Positions 1-9,568 are shown, numbered from the stretch's first letter. The stretch is 28,283 nt of DNA from Ramicandelaber brevisporus (GCA_025201865.1 MU602700.1:56508-84790); one strand, 5' to 3'. Notes: generated by a model not told the origin, from the letters alone. Made by a program: numbers and translations.

Positions 1-379
1 TTCTTTCTCCCTTCCCTTTTCTATTCCTGCCAAGCCTCGCTCCGTGTCCTCGCTGACGCCGCAATGTCGCACCGTTTGCTTGTATCAGCACAGCTCTGTT
101 GCCCTGCAGTGCTCTGCTGTGTCGTGCACTCTTCCTGAGCATGCCTTTCATCGTTTGGCACAGGTATTTTCGCACACACACCCATTTGGGATATTTTTCG
201 GCGCCACCTTCCGAGTCAGGTATGACCTGCGCATATCGGTTGATACCAGCCATTTTCTCTCTTTGCTGAATGTTATGGCACTGACATCTTCTTACCTAAT
301 TGTATTTTAAAACGGTTTGAATGATATAGACAATGACATGAAACGCAAAATGGGTATTAATACTATACTTGTTATGTGA
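1..379. other. Gene-poor left edge, downstream of kinesin gene
   Basis: I see no convincing gene here. The first ATG (position 64) opens only 24 codons before a stop, and the longer open stretch in another frame begins at a GTG. The last 80 bases or so are A/T-rich and would hold the 3' untranslated region of the leftward kinesin gene that stops at 380. The left part is pyrimidine-rich and could be leader or promoter DNA of a gene outside the window, but nothing in the sequence proves this. Confidence 0.4.
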
Positions 380-3300
380 CTATTTCCAAGGTCGCATTCC
401 CGGTTGAGATGACGACGGCACTCTGGAACTCATATTACTTGACGCCAATCTGCCTGGCACAGATGAAGATGATGTGGATGAGACTGCGGATAGACCCAGG
501 TGTCCCCTTGCTGTTGCTGCATTCTGCTGCTGTTGATGCTGTTGTTGGCCTGGAGGTGGCCTAGACATGTTTTGTCGTCTAATTGCGTTGTTAATGGATC
601 TGCGTCGCTCTCCTATACTTCTACGACGCGGTGAACTAGCTCCATATCCACCCAGGATGCGGCTTGTCATCTCGCTGTTCCGGCCACGACTTGCACCTTT
701 GAGGATCGATCGAGATGGAATTGCATTCATCGGTGGAGGAACATGCCGCGGCGATGGAGCTGCGGCTTCGGCTGCGGCTGCATCAGCTTGATTTGTGCTG
801 CTTGATACACTCACATCAGACATTTCAGAATCAGAGATATCCATGTACTCACTGTCGTTTTCATCGTGGTTACCGGCGTGGCGACTACCATCTGGGCCAG
901 GCGCCGCAGTGCCATCGTCGAGCTTGACACGGCGCGGTGGAGAATCAACCCAGACAACTTCTTTGCGATTGCCAGCTGCTCCAGGTTGCATCGACTCACC
1001 ATTTGACCGGACTCGCTTCAGCGTTTGAAGTGGAGGCAATGGAGCACCACTGGGATTGCGAGGTATCACAGGTTTGGACAGTTGGGCAGATGCAAACCCA
1101 CCACCACCACCACCACTCATCGAGCTAGCTTGTGAGGACGCTGCCGCTGAAGTTGCAGCTGTGCCATCAACGGTACCGCGTCGTGCATGAATCGCAGCTG
1201 ACAAGATTCCCCTTGGAGCAGCGCCTGATGCTGAGCCCAGTACGCTTGCGCCGATACGACGGGGTACACGGGGGCTGACGACCGATGCAGTAGATGTTCC
1301 TCGTCTGGTGGCATTGTTCAGAATTGCAGAGCGACGAGGAGAGGAACCGGTCCCATTCAGTGTGTTACGATGCGATGGACGGCTACCAGAAGCAGAAGCT
1401 GCTGCAGCTGTTGCTGCGGCAGATGTGCTACCAATGTACATGCTTTGACGGCCACGAGGTGAAAGGACGGTTGGCACAGGAGCAAAGCTGGGCTGGCGAC
1501 GAACCTTGCCGCTGATAGCAAATGAAGATGTTGTGGTTGGATTCAGTAGTGAGGTTAGAGACAACATGGATGGAACTGGATCCAGCGTCTCTGATAGCTT
1601 TGATGTGAGTCCAGTGCCCGATGCATTTACTGCACTGGAGACGGTCATTGATGAAGGCATTGACGATGCGGACAGTGCTGACACTGTGGCAGCTCGAGTA
1701 CGGCCGATAGGTGCGGGCGAGTTGGTCAGAGCAGCGCCATCGAACCCATCGAACATTGCGACAACCATGCCACGAGTTGCTGACTGGTCTGGAATGGGGA
1801 TTGGGTTGGCTTCAAGCTGCCATTTTCCAGGTCCACCGGCTGCTCTAATATTCTGCACTGTACCAGTAATCACTTTGGTTGTATCTGCAAATGACTCGAT
1901 TGCAGCCATGTACAATCCTTGCAAATATTGAACAGCTGGAGAGTCATTTGAGCTGTTGTCCATTTCGTTAAGCTGATTAATGACATGTTGACGCAAGCCA
2001 AGACACATTGCGTTGAGTCTCATTAGAGAGCCAGACACAGCATGATGCGCACCAACTTCTGCACGAGTGATTTCCAACGCACGCTCTAGACGCACTGCGC
2101 GGCATCCAAGTTCAAGAACCTTGCGCTCCATCTCAACTCGGTATTTCTGGTCAGCAGTGAGATCCTTTGTAGGATTATTATTATTGTTGTTGTTGTTACT
2201 GCTATTGCTGTTACTGTTGGCTGTGGTTGATGGCTGAGCAGACTTATCATCGCCAGCGTGACGAGCTGCAAGCATACGATGGCGAACAAGTGAGTTGTAC
2301 GAATTATCCAACTGCCTGTTCAAGGTACGGCCATGTCGTGTAATATCATCAATGAGAGACTCTACTGTGCGTAAATACGATGCAGTTGCTGAGTCTGTGC
2401 CTTGAGCTGTAGATGAAGGAGACTGCTGTAGAAATGACACTAATCCAGATTCACTGAAAATACTATGATCTCCATCGATACCCTCAAATGAACCACCATT
2501 ACTGTTAGTGCCACTTGATTGACCACCACCACCAACAGCACTGTTGAATGCATCTTTCCACGAAATCAGAGCCTCAGCCTGATGAGCGAATAGTCGGCCA
2601 ACTGTAGAGATCGAAGCATGTTCCCACTCAATAGATCTGATTGATGCATATGAATTGGCGAGTTTGTTTCTAATATCCTCAACAACCTGGATAGCTTGGA
2701 CATGCTTGCGGGTATTGGCCGAGTCTTGAGCAGTAAACACTTGCTTCACTACTATATTGTACGCGGGCGAGACTCCAGGCAGAGTTGCTACAGCTTCTGC
2801 ACTACTACTATTATTATTTGCACCATTGGCTGCTCGAGTAGGTCCATGACTGTTATTGCTTGCCTGTGCACGTAACTCGGAGACTTGCCGTCTTAAGTTT
2901 GCATTCTCCTGCTGTAATCTTCTAATTTCATCGGCCTGATCACTAATCTGCTTCCGATACTGTGTGAGATGTGCTTTAACATTGACTGTGTTTTTCTCCA
3001 CGCGAGTCTTTATATTTTTGGCTCTGTTTGCATACTTGAGTGTGTTGTGAGTTTCATCATAATAAGTGCTGGCTGGAGATACACATACAATCATTGCAGT
3101 TTTGCAGTTTCCACCAAGTGAGAATTTCAACAAGCGAGTTAGCTTCGAATCACGATAAGGAATGTGCTTCTTACTATCACAAAGTGCATTAATACAGTTG
3201 GCCAGTGCCAGCAGCGATCTATTAATATTTGCACCTTCCAATAAACGCTCTCCTCTATTCTTTGTTACTGAGGCTCTCTCCGAACCTGCCAAATCAATGA

Positions 3301-4507
3301 TGGAGAATGTGGCCATTATAACATCTGTTGACAGTCCACCTCCACGCGGCTTCTGTTTAATATTAATCTGGAGAACAGCGTGACTTCTTGAGCTTGTTGC
3401 ATTGGCTTCAGTTGGACTCTGAGTTCGATTTCGATTTCCAAACATGACCAATCTCATCACTTGTTCTACTGTAGTTGGATGATGCTCAGTCAATCCTGCC
3501 ACAGTAACTCCACGTGCACTGCCTTCTCGCAGGGCCAATGAAGCACTGGTAAACAAAGGTACATTCTGCTCATTATTATCATCGTGATCTTCGGGATCGA
3601 TTGACATATGTGATGATAATCTATCGGCATCTGGCCCTAGCAAGTCTCTGATTGTTTCATTGTAAACTTCCAAATAGGATAACGAAGCTTCCACTGTGCG
3701 CTCATGGCTCAATTCGTCCATTCTAGAGAATAACTCCTCCATTGTTCTGAAGATTATCCCTGGATCATTTCGTGTTCCGGATATGGTGTATGTCTTCCCG
3801 CAGCCGGTGGCTCCGTAGGCAAATACCGTAGCATTGAATCCTTGCAGTACAGCATCAATTAATGGGCGAGTGGTGGATGAATAAATGTCAGCTTGAGTTG
3901 AATCTTCTCCAAACACCCTGTCAAACACATATCTAACATCTTTAGCCGGGCGGCTGGCTTGGGCTGTTTTCGCTGCCAACATTCTAGTTCTAAATGCAAA
4001 ATTACGAGACAGTGCACTCCTCTGTCTGCCACCGCCACCACCTCCACCATCATCATCCATTCCAATGTCATCATCCATATCCTCCATTCCTCCATTGGCA
4101 TTATTATTGTTATTTGATGAACTGTTATTCCCACCGTTAGTCTCATCAGATGGATCAAACACTAGTACATTCTCATTCAACACGTGAACTACTTTACGCA
4201 TTCGTCCTCCACCCGACCCACTGTTGCTAGTTGAGTATCCTCCTCCAACTGTACTTGCTCCGCCGTTGCTAGTTAGCGCAGCGGCTGATAGAAAGCCAAG
4301 TCTCGAGGGCTCTGGTGCCATTAGAGCCAGCTCCTTGGCACTGAACGGTCGAACTCGAACTGCTACTGTGATTGCTGAAAGCGTTGGACCTGACGCTCCG
4401 ACCGCGTTGCTGGTGCTGCTATTAGATACAGCATCGGAGGTGACTGGTGGACCAAGCAGAGCTGGTGGCTGTGTAGGCAGCGGCGTCTGCTCGATTGTGT
4501 CTGGCAT
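380..4507 (-). CDS. Kinesin-8 family motor protein (Kip3/KIF18-like), 1375 aa
   Basis: Plus-end-directed microtubule motor; kinesin-8 members shorten microtubules and control spindle length and chromosome or nuclear positioning. The motor domain spans about residues 44-510: first strand ITVAVRVRPF, P-loop GATGCGKT (232-239), switch I with SSRSH (372-376), switch II DLAGSE (405-410), then HIPYRDSKLTRLL (448-460). The P-loop context FAYGATGCGKTYTISG is typical of kinesin-8. A short coiled coil follows (about 513-550). The tail is long, rich in Ser, Asn, Ala and Gln, with basic SPRR-type patches, and contains an acidic stretch near its last quarter. An N/G/D-rich insert (about 123-162) lies in the loop before the VRYVFDRVFG strand. 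I chose the ATG at 4507; an in-frame ATG at 4699 adds 64 residues of hydrophobic and poly-Asn/Ala sequence that look like translated leader. Diverges from the Rad9 gene. Family call is strong; precise subfamily role is inferred. Confidence 0.95.
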   Translation of the reverse strand: MPDTIEQTPLPTQPPALLGPPVTSDAVSNSSTSNAVGASGPTLSAITVAVRVRPFSAKELALMAPEPSRLGFLSAAALTSNGGASTVGGGYSTSNSGSGGGRMRKVVHVLNENVLVFDPSDETNGGNNSSSNNNNNANGGMEDMDDDIGMDDDGGGGGGGRQRSALSRNFAFRTRMLAAKTAQASRPAKDVRYVFDRVFGEDSTQADIYSSTTRPLIDAVLQGFNATVFAYGATGCGKTYTISGTRNDPGIIFRTMEELFSRMDELSHERTVEASLSYLEVYNETIRDLLGPDADRLSSHMSIDPEDHDDNNEQNVPLFTSASLALREGSARGVTVAGLTEHHPTTVEQVMRLVMFGNRNRTQSPTEANATSSRSHAVLQINIKQKPRGGGLSTDVIMATFSIIDLAGSERASVTKNRGERLLEGANINRSLLALANCINALCDSKKHIPYRDSKLTRLLKFSLGGNCKTAMIVCVSPASTYYDETHNTLKYANRAKNIKTRVEKNTVNVKAHLTQYRKQISDQADEIRRLQQENANLRRQVSELRAQASNNSHGPTRAANGANNNSSSAEAVATLPGVSPAYNIVVKQVFTAQDSANTRKHVQAIQVVEDIRNKLANSYASIRSIEWEHASISTVGRLFAHQAEALISWKDAFNSAVGGGGQSSGTNSNGGSFEGIDGDHSIFSESGLVSFLQQSPSSTAQGTDSATASYLRTVESLIDDITRHGRTLNRQLDNSYNSLVRHRMLAARHAGDDKSAQPSTTANSNSNSSNNNNNNNNPTKDLTADQKYRVEMERKVLELGCRAVRLERALEITRAEVGAHHAVSGSLMRLNAMCLGLRQHVINQLNEMDNSSNDSPAVQYLQGLYMAAIESFADTTKVITGTVQNIRAAGGPGKWQLEANPIPIPDQSATRGMVVAMFDGFDGAALTNSPAPIGRTRAATVSALSASSMPSSMTVSSAVNASGTGLTSKLSETLDPVPSMLSLTSLLNPTTTSSFAISGKVRRQPSFAPVPTVLSPRGRQSMYIGSTSAAATAAAASASGSRPSHRNTLNGTGSSPRRSAILNNATRRGTSTASVVSPRVPRRIGASVLGSASGAAPRGILSAAIHARRGTVDGTAATSAAASSQASSMSGGGGGGFASAQLSKPVIPRNPSGAPLPPLQTLKRVRSNGESMQPGAAGNRKEVVWVDSPPRRVKLDDGTAAPGPDGSRHAGNHDENDSEYMDISDSEMSDVSVSSSTNQADAAAAEAAAPSPRHVPPPMNAIPSRSILKGASRGRNSEMTSRILGGYGASSPRRRSIGERRRSINNAIRRQNMSRPPPGQQQHQQQQNAATARGHLGLSAVSSTSSSSVPGRLASSNMSSRVPSSSQPGMRPWK

Positions 4508-5087
4508 CACACGCGTCTGCCTTGCTGCTGCTGCTGCTGCTGCTGTTGATGAGCTGTGATTGTTGTTGTTGTGGGTTGAGCAGGCAAAAAGTGTGTTGAG
4601 AGAAAGAACAACAAAACAAAACAAAGCAAAACAAAAATAATGGACTGGTAAACAAAAGATGTATTGGTGTGTTTGTTTACATTTCGGCTTTGCATACACA
4701 GAGAGAGAGAGAAAGAGAAAGAGAGCAGCTCAATTGGATGCAAGGGGCCAAAGTGAACTACAGACCCCGAGCAGGGAGCTCCTGTCATGTTTCGATGATG
4801 AATAGCGAGGTGATTAAGTGCTTGACATCGCCATGATACGCACTATTGATCAGGTTTCCAACGCATTATCCACTATCCGAAGACACTGGATGGTTGTCGT
4901 CATTATTATGGGAGCGAAAACTGGAGAGAAAAATAAAGAATGTATGCACTGTCTGCTTGTTTATTGACTGGCTGTGTGTGTGTGTTCCGCAGCAAATCTC
5001 GCTTCTCCCAACAAACACGCTTATTTTCTTTTATTATTATTCTTCTTCTTCTTGTAACTATTGTATAGCTTCTGATCTGTGTTCAAT
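4508..5087. promoter_or_regulatory. Shared divergent upstream region of kinesin-8 and Rad9 genes
   Basis: This 580-bp stretch separates the two start codons and must hold both promoters. It contains, on the + strand, a GCT-rich tract next to the kinesin start, a (GA)n run, a TG run near 4973-4983 and a T/CTT-rich pyrimidine block (about 5026-5055) just before the Rad9 start. A/C- and pyrimidine-rich blocks on the coding strand are common in fungal leaders. An ACGCGT hexamer at 4511-4516 lies only four bases from the kinesin start codon, so it is probably leader rather than a cell-cycle box. No clear TATA element was identified. Confidence 0.45.
4699..4725. repeat. (GA)n microsatellite
   Basis: An almost pure GA run with two GAAA interruptions lies in the divergent promoter between the kinesin and Rad9 genes. 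On the kinesin coding strand it reads as a CT run, a common leader or promoter element. Confidence 0.8.
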
Positions 5088-7034
5088 ATGCAAGCGACGA
5101 TCCCAGCGCAGTCGTTACGGCTCCTGTCTCGAGTTCTTCAGTGTATGCTCAAGATTGGCGACGAGGTGGCTATTGAAGCGCAAGCATCTCGCTTGAGACT
5201 GTCGACTCTGAACTCTGCCCGGTCTGCGTTTGCTTTGTTTACATTCTCGCGAGCATTCTTTGACAAGTACACTGTCGACTCTTCGCTTATACAGCCAGAT
5301 GGACCAGAGTCCGACAGAAGCCCAGGATCATCCAAGAGTGGCGGCGGCGGTGCAACAACAGCAGCAGCAGCAGCATCCATCAGCTGTCGAGTGTTGCTCA
5401 AATCGCTCGTGTCGATATTCAAGCAGCGCAGCGAGCTCGATCGCTCAGTGGAGTCGTGTGAGATTAGACTAGAGCAATCTGTCCACGTTGGAGATGAATG
5501 CAGATTGGTTATTCATATGAAGTGCCGACATGGAATTAGCAAAACATATCGATTATTCTATGAGCCATGCGATCCATTATATGCAATCTATGATAAGAAT
5601 GCATGTCCAAACAAGGTTATAGTTAGCCCAGATGTTATAACCGAATGGATTCAACACTTCCATCCAAAGTTGGAAGAAATGACAATGTTTTGTCTGCGTG
5701 AATCTCTTGAATTGCATTCTTACAAAGGTGCTCTAGCAAAGTATTTGGAACAGGAGCAAAGCAAACAACAGCATCAACATCAGGCCATGAGTGTACAGCG
5801 CTCATCCGCAGCATCGGCCTCCAAGGGACATCCTTTATCATCGGCATCATCTACTCCATTGAATTCAGCCCAGGCTCGCATTCAGAAGCAAGAGCAAGTC
5901 GCCACTCCGCAAACACCGACTTCTAAAGCCGCTGCCGCCGCCAAGAATGCCGTGGCTGCTCTTGACCGCGAGAATGCAAAGCAGCCAATGAAGACGGTTG
6001 TCACGCTGGACGTTGATGAATTCGACACGTACCAGGTTCAGTTCCCAGCCGAACTCACATTCAGTTTGCGTGAATACAAGGCTGCTCTGGCATTCGCTCA
6101 AGTCAACAACCTGGCAATGTCGCTGCATTTTGAGGCTGGAGGTCGACCGCTGCTCATTGCACTCAAGACTGCTGACCACGTTGAGGGCGATTTTGTGCTG
6201 GCGACTCTGCCTGACCCAACTACAAGTGCTGGAGACAACGATGTAGGCAGTGAGACCAACTCCCAAGCAAGCATGATGAGCGGCGGTGCTGTTAGTCAGC
6301 AACATTCACAAGTGAGCAACTTTACGCCGCAACAGCAGATGCAGCACAGTAACCGCAGCCAGCGCTACTCAGCCACTGCAGCCTCAGCCACCTCAGCCGC
6401 CTCCGCTTCTGCTGCTGGTAGCAATCATCGTACTCCGAATATTTCACAGAGCTCGGTCTTGTCAGATGGTTTGACTCCTCCTCAGTACAGACCACAGCCT
6501 CCACAGCCAGCGCCACCAGCAAGACCACGGGCAGACTTTGGCCAATCACCGGAGTTTGGATATCCGTATAACCATGCAGCCGATCCATCTCCAAGTGAGC
6601 CGCGATCGACAGGTGTTCCACACTCCGGCCCAAGCGCCACTGCGGCCTCAGCCGATGATGAATTGCCATCGTCGATTGCCATCACAACACCCCGCACTGA
6701 TGTCATCTTCCAAGGACAGCGTCCATATCGCATCCAGGCTCGCAGCCATACTAATGGTGCATCCACGCCAGTCGGACAAGCTGCTCAACTGTTAAAGGCA
6801 AACAGTGTGGCAACAACTACGTCGACCCAGAGCGTGATTGGAATTGGTGACGATCGGTTTGTTAATGCTGCTGGAGCTGCGGCTATGCGGTATCCGCCTG
6901 CCAACGTTCAGGCAAACTCGTATGATGACGATGACGATGACGATGAAGATGGCGACGAGGCTGAAATGGGACCAACTCCACCATCATCTCCGCACAAGAA
7001 ACGCAAGATGCTCATTGGGGATGAAGAGTATTAG
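5088..7034 (+). CDS. rad9: Rad9 checkpoint clamp subunit (9-1-1 complex), 648 aa
   Basis: Subunit of the PCNA-like Rad9-Rad1-Hus1 clamp loaded at DNA damage sites, which activates the ATR/Mec1-type checkpoint kinase. The first clamp domain is at residues 1-215 (GDEVAIEAQ, LSTLNSARSAFALFTF, FFDKYTV, then LLKSLVSIF), the second at about 303-377 (FSLREYKAALAFAQVNNLAM, SLHFEAGGRPLLIALK, GDFVLATLPD). These blocks line up with animal and fission yeast Rad9. A Ser/Gly/Ala insert (about 80-97) breaks the first domain, and a Q/S/A linker of about 80 residues separates the domains. The long disordered tail ends with an Asp-rich run, a TPPSSP motif and the basic patch KKRK, a likely nuclear signal, in the same place as the TPPPKK tail of the human protein. 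Open reading starts at a GTG (5079); the first ATG is 5088 and gives the expected N-terminus. Confidence 0.95.
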   Translation: MQATIPAQSLRLLSRVLQCMLKIGDEVAIEAQASRLRLSTLNSARSAFALFTFSRAFFDKYTVDSSLIQPDGPESDRSPGSSKSGGGGATTAAAAASISCRVLLKSLVSIFKQRSELDRSVESCEIRLEQSVHVGDECRLVIHMKCRHGISKTYRLFYEPCDPLYAIYDKNACPNKVIVSPDVITEWIQHFHPKLEEMTMFCLRESLELHSYKGALAKYLEQEQSKQQHQHQAMSVQRSSAASASKGHPLSSASSTPLNSAQARIQKQEQVATPQTPTSKAAAAAKNAVAALDRENAKQPMKTVVTLDVDEFDTYQVQFPAELTFSLREYKAALAFAQVNNLAMSLHFEAGGRPLLIALKTADHVEGDFVLATLPDPTTSAGDNDVGSETNSQASMMSGGAVSQQHSQVSNFTPQQQMQHSNRSQRYSATAASATSAASASAAGSNHRTPNISQSSVLSDGLTPPQYRPQPPQPAPPARPRADFGQSPEFGYPYNHAADPSPSEPRSTGVPHSGPSATAASADDELPSSIAITTPRTDVIFQGQRPYRIQARSHTNGASTPVGQAAQLLKANSVATTTSTQSVIGIGDDRFVNAAGAAAMRYPPANVQANSYDDDDDDDEDGDEAEMGPTPPSSPHKKRKMLIGDEEY

Positions 7035-7062
7035 ATGATCATTTTTTTGCACTTTAAACCCT

Positions 7063-7086
7063 TTTGTTTGTTTGTTTGTTTGTTTT
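7063..7086. repeat. (TTTG)n repeat in Rad9 3' UTR
   Basis: Tandem TTTG units lie about 30 bases after the Rad9 stop codon. The 284 bases between Rad9 and the next start hold otherwise only A/T-rich 3' UTR and the thioesterase promoter, with a T-rich block near 7280. Confidence 0.8.
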
Positions 7087-7318
7087 AACTTATTTTGTTG
7101 ATTATGTGGAACTTGTACTGGCTTTCATCGACGCTGTAGGTGCAATCAACGAGCATTAACTTGCTTATTATGTCTAATACAGCAGATTGGCATAATATGG
7201 CCATGACAATCGCATTAAGCCCATTATCCTAGTGTGAGTCAAAAGATGTAACCAACCAACTAACCTGCGAATTTCTAACTTTTTTTTATTATCGCGGAGA
7301 TCACGTTGTACGCACGAG

Positions 7319-7801
7319 ATGGCCTTCACGCTCGCCCACGTTCGTTCCTTCTGGAAGGCTGCCCAAGCAGCTCGCGGCCTGGACTACACACTCAACTCTT
7401 CGCTGGAGATCACCAAAGCCACGGTTGGCCGTGTCCACTTCCGTATACCTGTCGAGCAGAAGCATTTGAATAGGATGGGGACTGCCCATGGCGGCTGGAT
7501 ATCGAACCTTGTCGATGACGGCGGCTCAATGGCCATTGCAAGCATGGGTCTCGACCTGACTGGTGTATCGACAGACATTTCGACTTCGTTCATTGCGGCT
7601 GCCAAGCCGGGTGATATGCTGGAGGGCATTTCGACGTGTGATAAGCTAGGCGCGAGGATGGCATACACGAGCACTGAGCTGTTTGTGGGCGAGAAGCTGG
7701 TTGCAAAGGGCAGTCATACCAAGTATCTTTCTGGTGCCATGCAAAAGGAAACCAACCTGGCTCGTCCACCATCAGTCAACAGTGATAAAGAGCAACAATA
7801 A
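7319..7801 (+). CDS. Hotdog-fold acyl-CoA thioesterase, ACOT13/THEM2-like, 160 aa
   Basis: Predicted to hydrolyse fatty acyl-CoA to free fatty acid and CoA; the animal relative ACOT13 acts on medium- and long-chain acyl-CoA, often at mitochondria. The PaaI-type hotdog core covers about residues 30-137. The residues used by human ACOT13 are all present at matching spacing: Asn51 and the HGG loop (57-59) in NRMGTAHGG, Asp66 in NLVDDGG, and Ser84 in TGVSTD. GSHTKYL (131-137) matches the family end of the last strand. The length is slightly above the usual 140 because of a charged tail. The start ATG gives a complete fold; no targeting peptide is obvious, although the N-terminus is weakly amphipathic. 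The stop codon shares a base with an ATG that opens the next frame, but the next gene probably starts at 7921. Confidence 0.9.
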   Translation: MAFTLAHVRSFWKAAQAARGLDYTLNSSLEITKATVGRVHFRIPVEQKHLNRMGTAHGGWISNLVDDGGSMAIASMGLDLTGVSTDISTSFIAAAKPGDMLEGISTCDKLGARMAYTSTELFVGEKLVAKGSHTKYLSGAMQKETNLARPPSVNSDKEQQ

Positions 7802-7920
7802 TGTGGCCTGATGCTGCTTTGTTTGTTTGTCTGGTTTTTTTTATCCATTCACCTTTGTTTCCATTGTGTTCTCTTTACTCTCTCTTTCTTTTCAACACTG
7901 TCTTCTTTACTCTCTACGAA

Positions 7921-9522
7921 ATGAGCTCAACTAGGAAGAACGTAGCTGCTGCTGCTGCTACCACTGCTACTACTGCTACTATCGCTGCAACTCCAGTGCC
8001 AGCTCCTGCGACACCAGCACGTCCACTGTTTGAGAGATTAACAGGCTGGTTTGACGAGTCCGTCTCTTCAGATTCGATCGACTCGTGGAAGCTCGGCGGC
8101 GGCATACAGGCATATCAATACGACGACCCTGGCATCACCCACTTCTTCAGCAACAACGCCTACGACGCCGTCACATCCGAGCTGCGCGGCCGCCGTATTA
8201 CGGTGTATCGTCCAACATGGATTACAGACTCTACGGCACAAGGCGTGAGAGCGGCAATGGCGCATTATGTGCTGCATCGCGATCGTGGCGATACAATGTC
8301 CATCAAGAGCGGAGGTGCGCCGTCGATTCGCTCGAACCGGTCGAGCCGGTCAGTGCTGTCAAACCTATCGATGCTCACTGAGAAGCCTGTAATGTCATAT
8401 CTGACTAGTCCAATCCAGAGTTTCTCAGCGCTGTTGAGCACGGCACTGTCAAGAAACGAGAGCAATCAGAGTGTAGGAGATGCAATGTCAGATTCGTATG
8501 ATTTGGGTGGACGGCGCTTTGCAGGTGCATCGCCATCTGCATTTGCTCAGCATTCACATTTGCATCCGCAGCAAGCGTTCCAGTCACCAACCACGCATGG
8601 CTCAACCAGTCGTTATGACCCTTCAGGAACTACTACGGCATTGTCACGGAAACGCTCTTCAGTTTCAGACTTTGCAGTGCCTGTTGGATCCGATCTATTA
8701 CAGCAACAACGAGAGCAACAGCAACAGCAACAACAGCAACAGCGAGAGCAACAACGAGAACGAGATGTCAAGCGAATGAGACGACACACTTCATACGAAG
8801 CACTTCGGACACCGCTCGAAGAGGTTGAAGAAGAAGAGGCGATGTTGACTCAGCGACCAGCTGCAGGTAAAGGCAAAACAGCTGCAAACAGCAATCGGAG
8901 ATCAACTGTGGCGGCATCGATGTCTCAACCCGATCTCACGAGTGATCAATCGGCTTCTCAATCGGCAAAGGCGAAGCGCACTCGTCAAACGAAAAAGCAG
9001 CAACAACAACAACAACAGCAGCAGCAACAGCAGCAGCAGCAAGATGTGCCAGTATCACCAGCTGGAAGTGATCACCCCACCCAATCAGAATATGGAGATT
9101 TGCAGCAAGTCAAAGAGGAGAATGCAGATGAAAACGATGGCTATTATTCAGATGGCGGTCTCAGCGTGGTTAGCAATGTAAGTGCACGCAGCACGCGATC
9201 AAATGGCGGTGGTGGTTCAAGCAGACGTCCATCGCTCAAGAGTTTGATGCGAGTCACAGGTAACTATAAGATGGTGCGATCAATGATATTTAGAGGTGAC
9301 AGGAACACCCGCAAGTCGTACTCGGAAGGGTTTAGTGATTTTGTAGCCAATGAGAATGGCTATTTGGTCTACAAGAATCCAAATTACGTTGATCCGTCTT
9401 CAAGAAGAGAATCAGTTGATGGAAATCGATCAGCTGCCGGTCGGCCACCTCCATCTCAATCCAGTGCTGCCACTGCTGCTGCTGCTGCTGCTACTACATC
9501 TACATCAAGGAATCACACCTAG
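7921..9522 (+). CDS. Unrecognised Q- and S-rich protein, probably nuclear, 533 aa
   Basis: I do not recognise a family. After an Ala/Thr-rich leader (8-30) there is an ordered-looking segment at about 34-122, containing LFERLTGWFDES, SWKLGGGIQAYQYDDPGITH and RRITVYRPTWI. A Ser/Arg-rich region follows, then a Q/R/E tract (about 260-282), an acidic EEVEEEEA run, a basic KAKRTRQTKK stretch that could be a nuclear signal, and a second pure run of 15 Gln. A second ordered-looking block near the C-terminus (about 435-500) contains GNYKMVRSMIFRGD and NENGYLVYKNPNYVD. I chose the ATG at 7921. An in-frame ATG at 7801 overlaps the thioesterase stop and would add 40 hydrophobic, pyrimidine-encoded residues that look like translated leader. 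Codon use and single-exon structure support a real gene; function unknown. Confidence 0.8.
   Translation: MSSTRKNVAAAAATTATTATIAATPVPAPATPARPLFERLTGWFDESVSSDSIDSWKLGGGIQAYQYDDPGITHFFSNNAYDAVTSELRGRRITVYRPTWITDSTAQGVRAAMAHYVLHRDRGDTMSIKSGGAPSIRSNRSSRSVLSNLSMLTEKPVMSYLTSPIQSFSALLSTALSRNESNQSVGDAMSDSYDLGGRRFAGASPSAFAQHSHLHPQQAFQSPTTHGSTSRYDPSGTTTALSRKRSSVSDFAVPVGSDLLQQQREQQQQQQQQQREQQRERDVKRMRRHTSYEALRTPLEEVEEEEAMLTQRPAAGKGKTAANSNRRSTVAASMSQPDLTSDQSASQSAKAKRTRQTKKQQQQQQQQQQQQQQQDVPVSPAGSDHPTQSEYGDLQQVKEENADENDGYYSDGGLSVVSNVSARSTRSNGGGGSSRRPSLKSLMRVTGNYKMVRSMIFRGDRNTRKSYSEGFSDFVANENGYLVYKNPNYVDPSSRRESVDGNRSAAGRPPPSQSSAATAAAAAATTSTSRNHT
8701..8762 (+). repeat. CAG/CAA tract coding a Q/R/E-rich run
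   Basis: Mixed CAA and CAG codons, interrupted by CGAGAG (Arg-Glu), encode a glutamine-rich segment in the unrecognised 533-aa protein. The mixed codons make slippage less likely than in a pure CAG run. Confidence 0.8.
8998..9042 (+). repeat. CAG/CAA tract coding 15 glutamines
   Basis: Fifteen consecutive Gln codons (CAG and CAA mixed) directly follow a basic KKQ patch in the same 533-aa protein. Confidence 0.85.
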
Positions 9523-9568
9523 ATCCTTAGCTAGTATCCCTTTCTCTATTTGCTCTCTTTTAAAATCA

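Noticed and set aside
937-1128. Small + strand frame ending in a poly-His run
   Set aside because: It is the antisense reading of the poly-Gly stretch in the kinesin tail.
4508-4699. 64-residue N-terminal extension of the kinesin with a hydrophobic segment, suggesting a signal peptide
   Set aside because: A secretory signal makes no sense for a kinesin. The DNA is CAAAA/GCT-repeat leader, and the downstream ATG at 4507 fits better.
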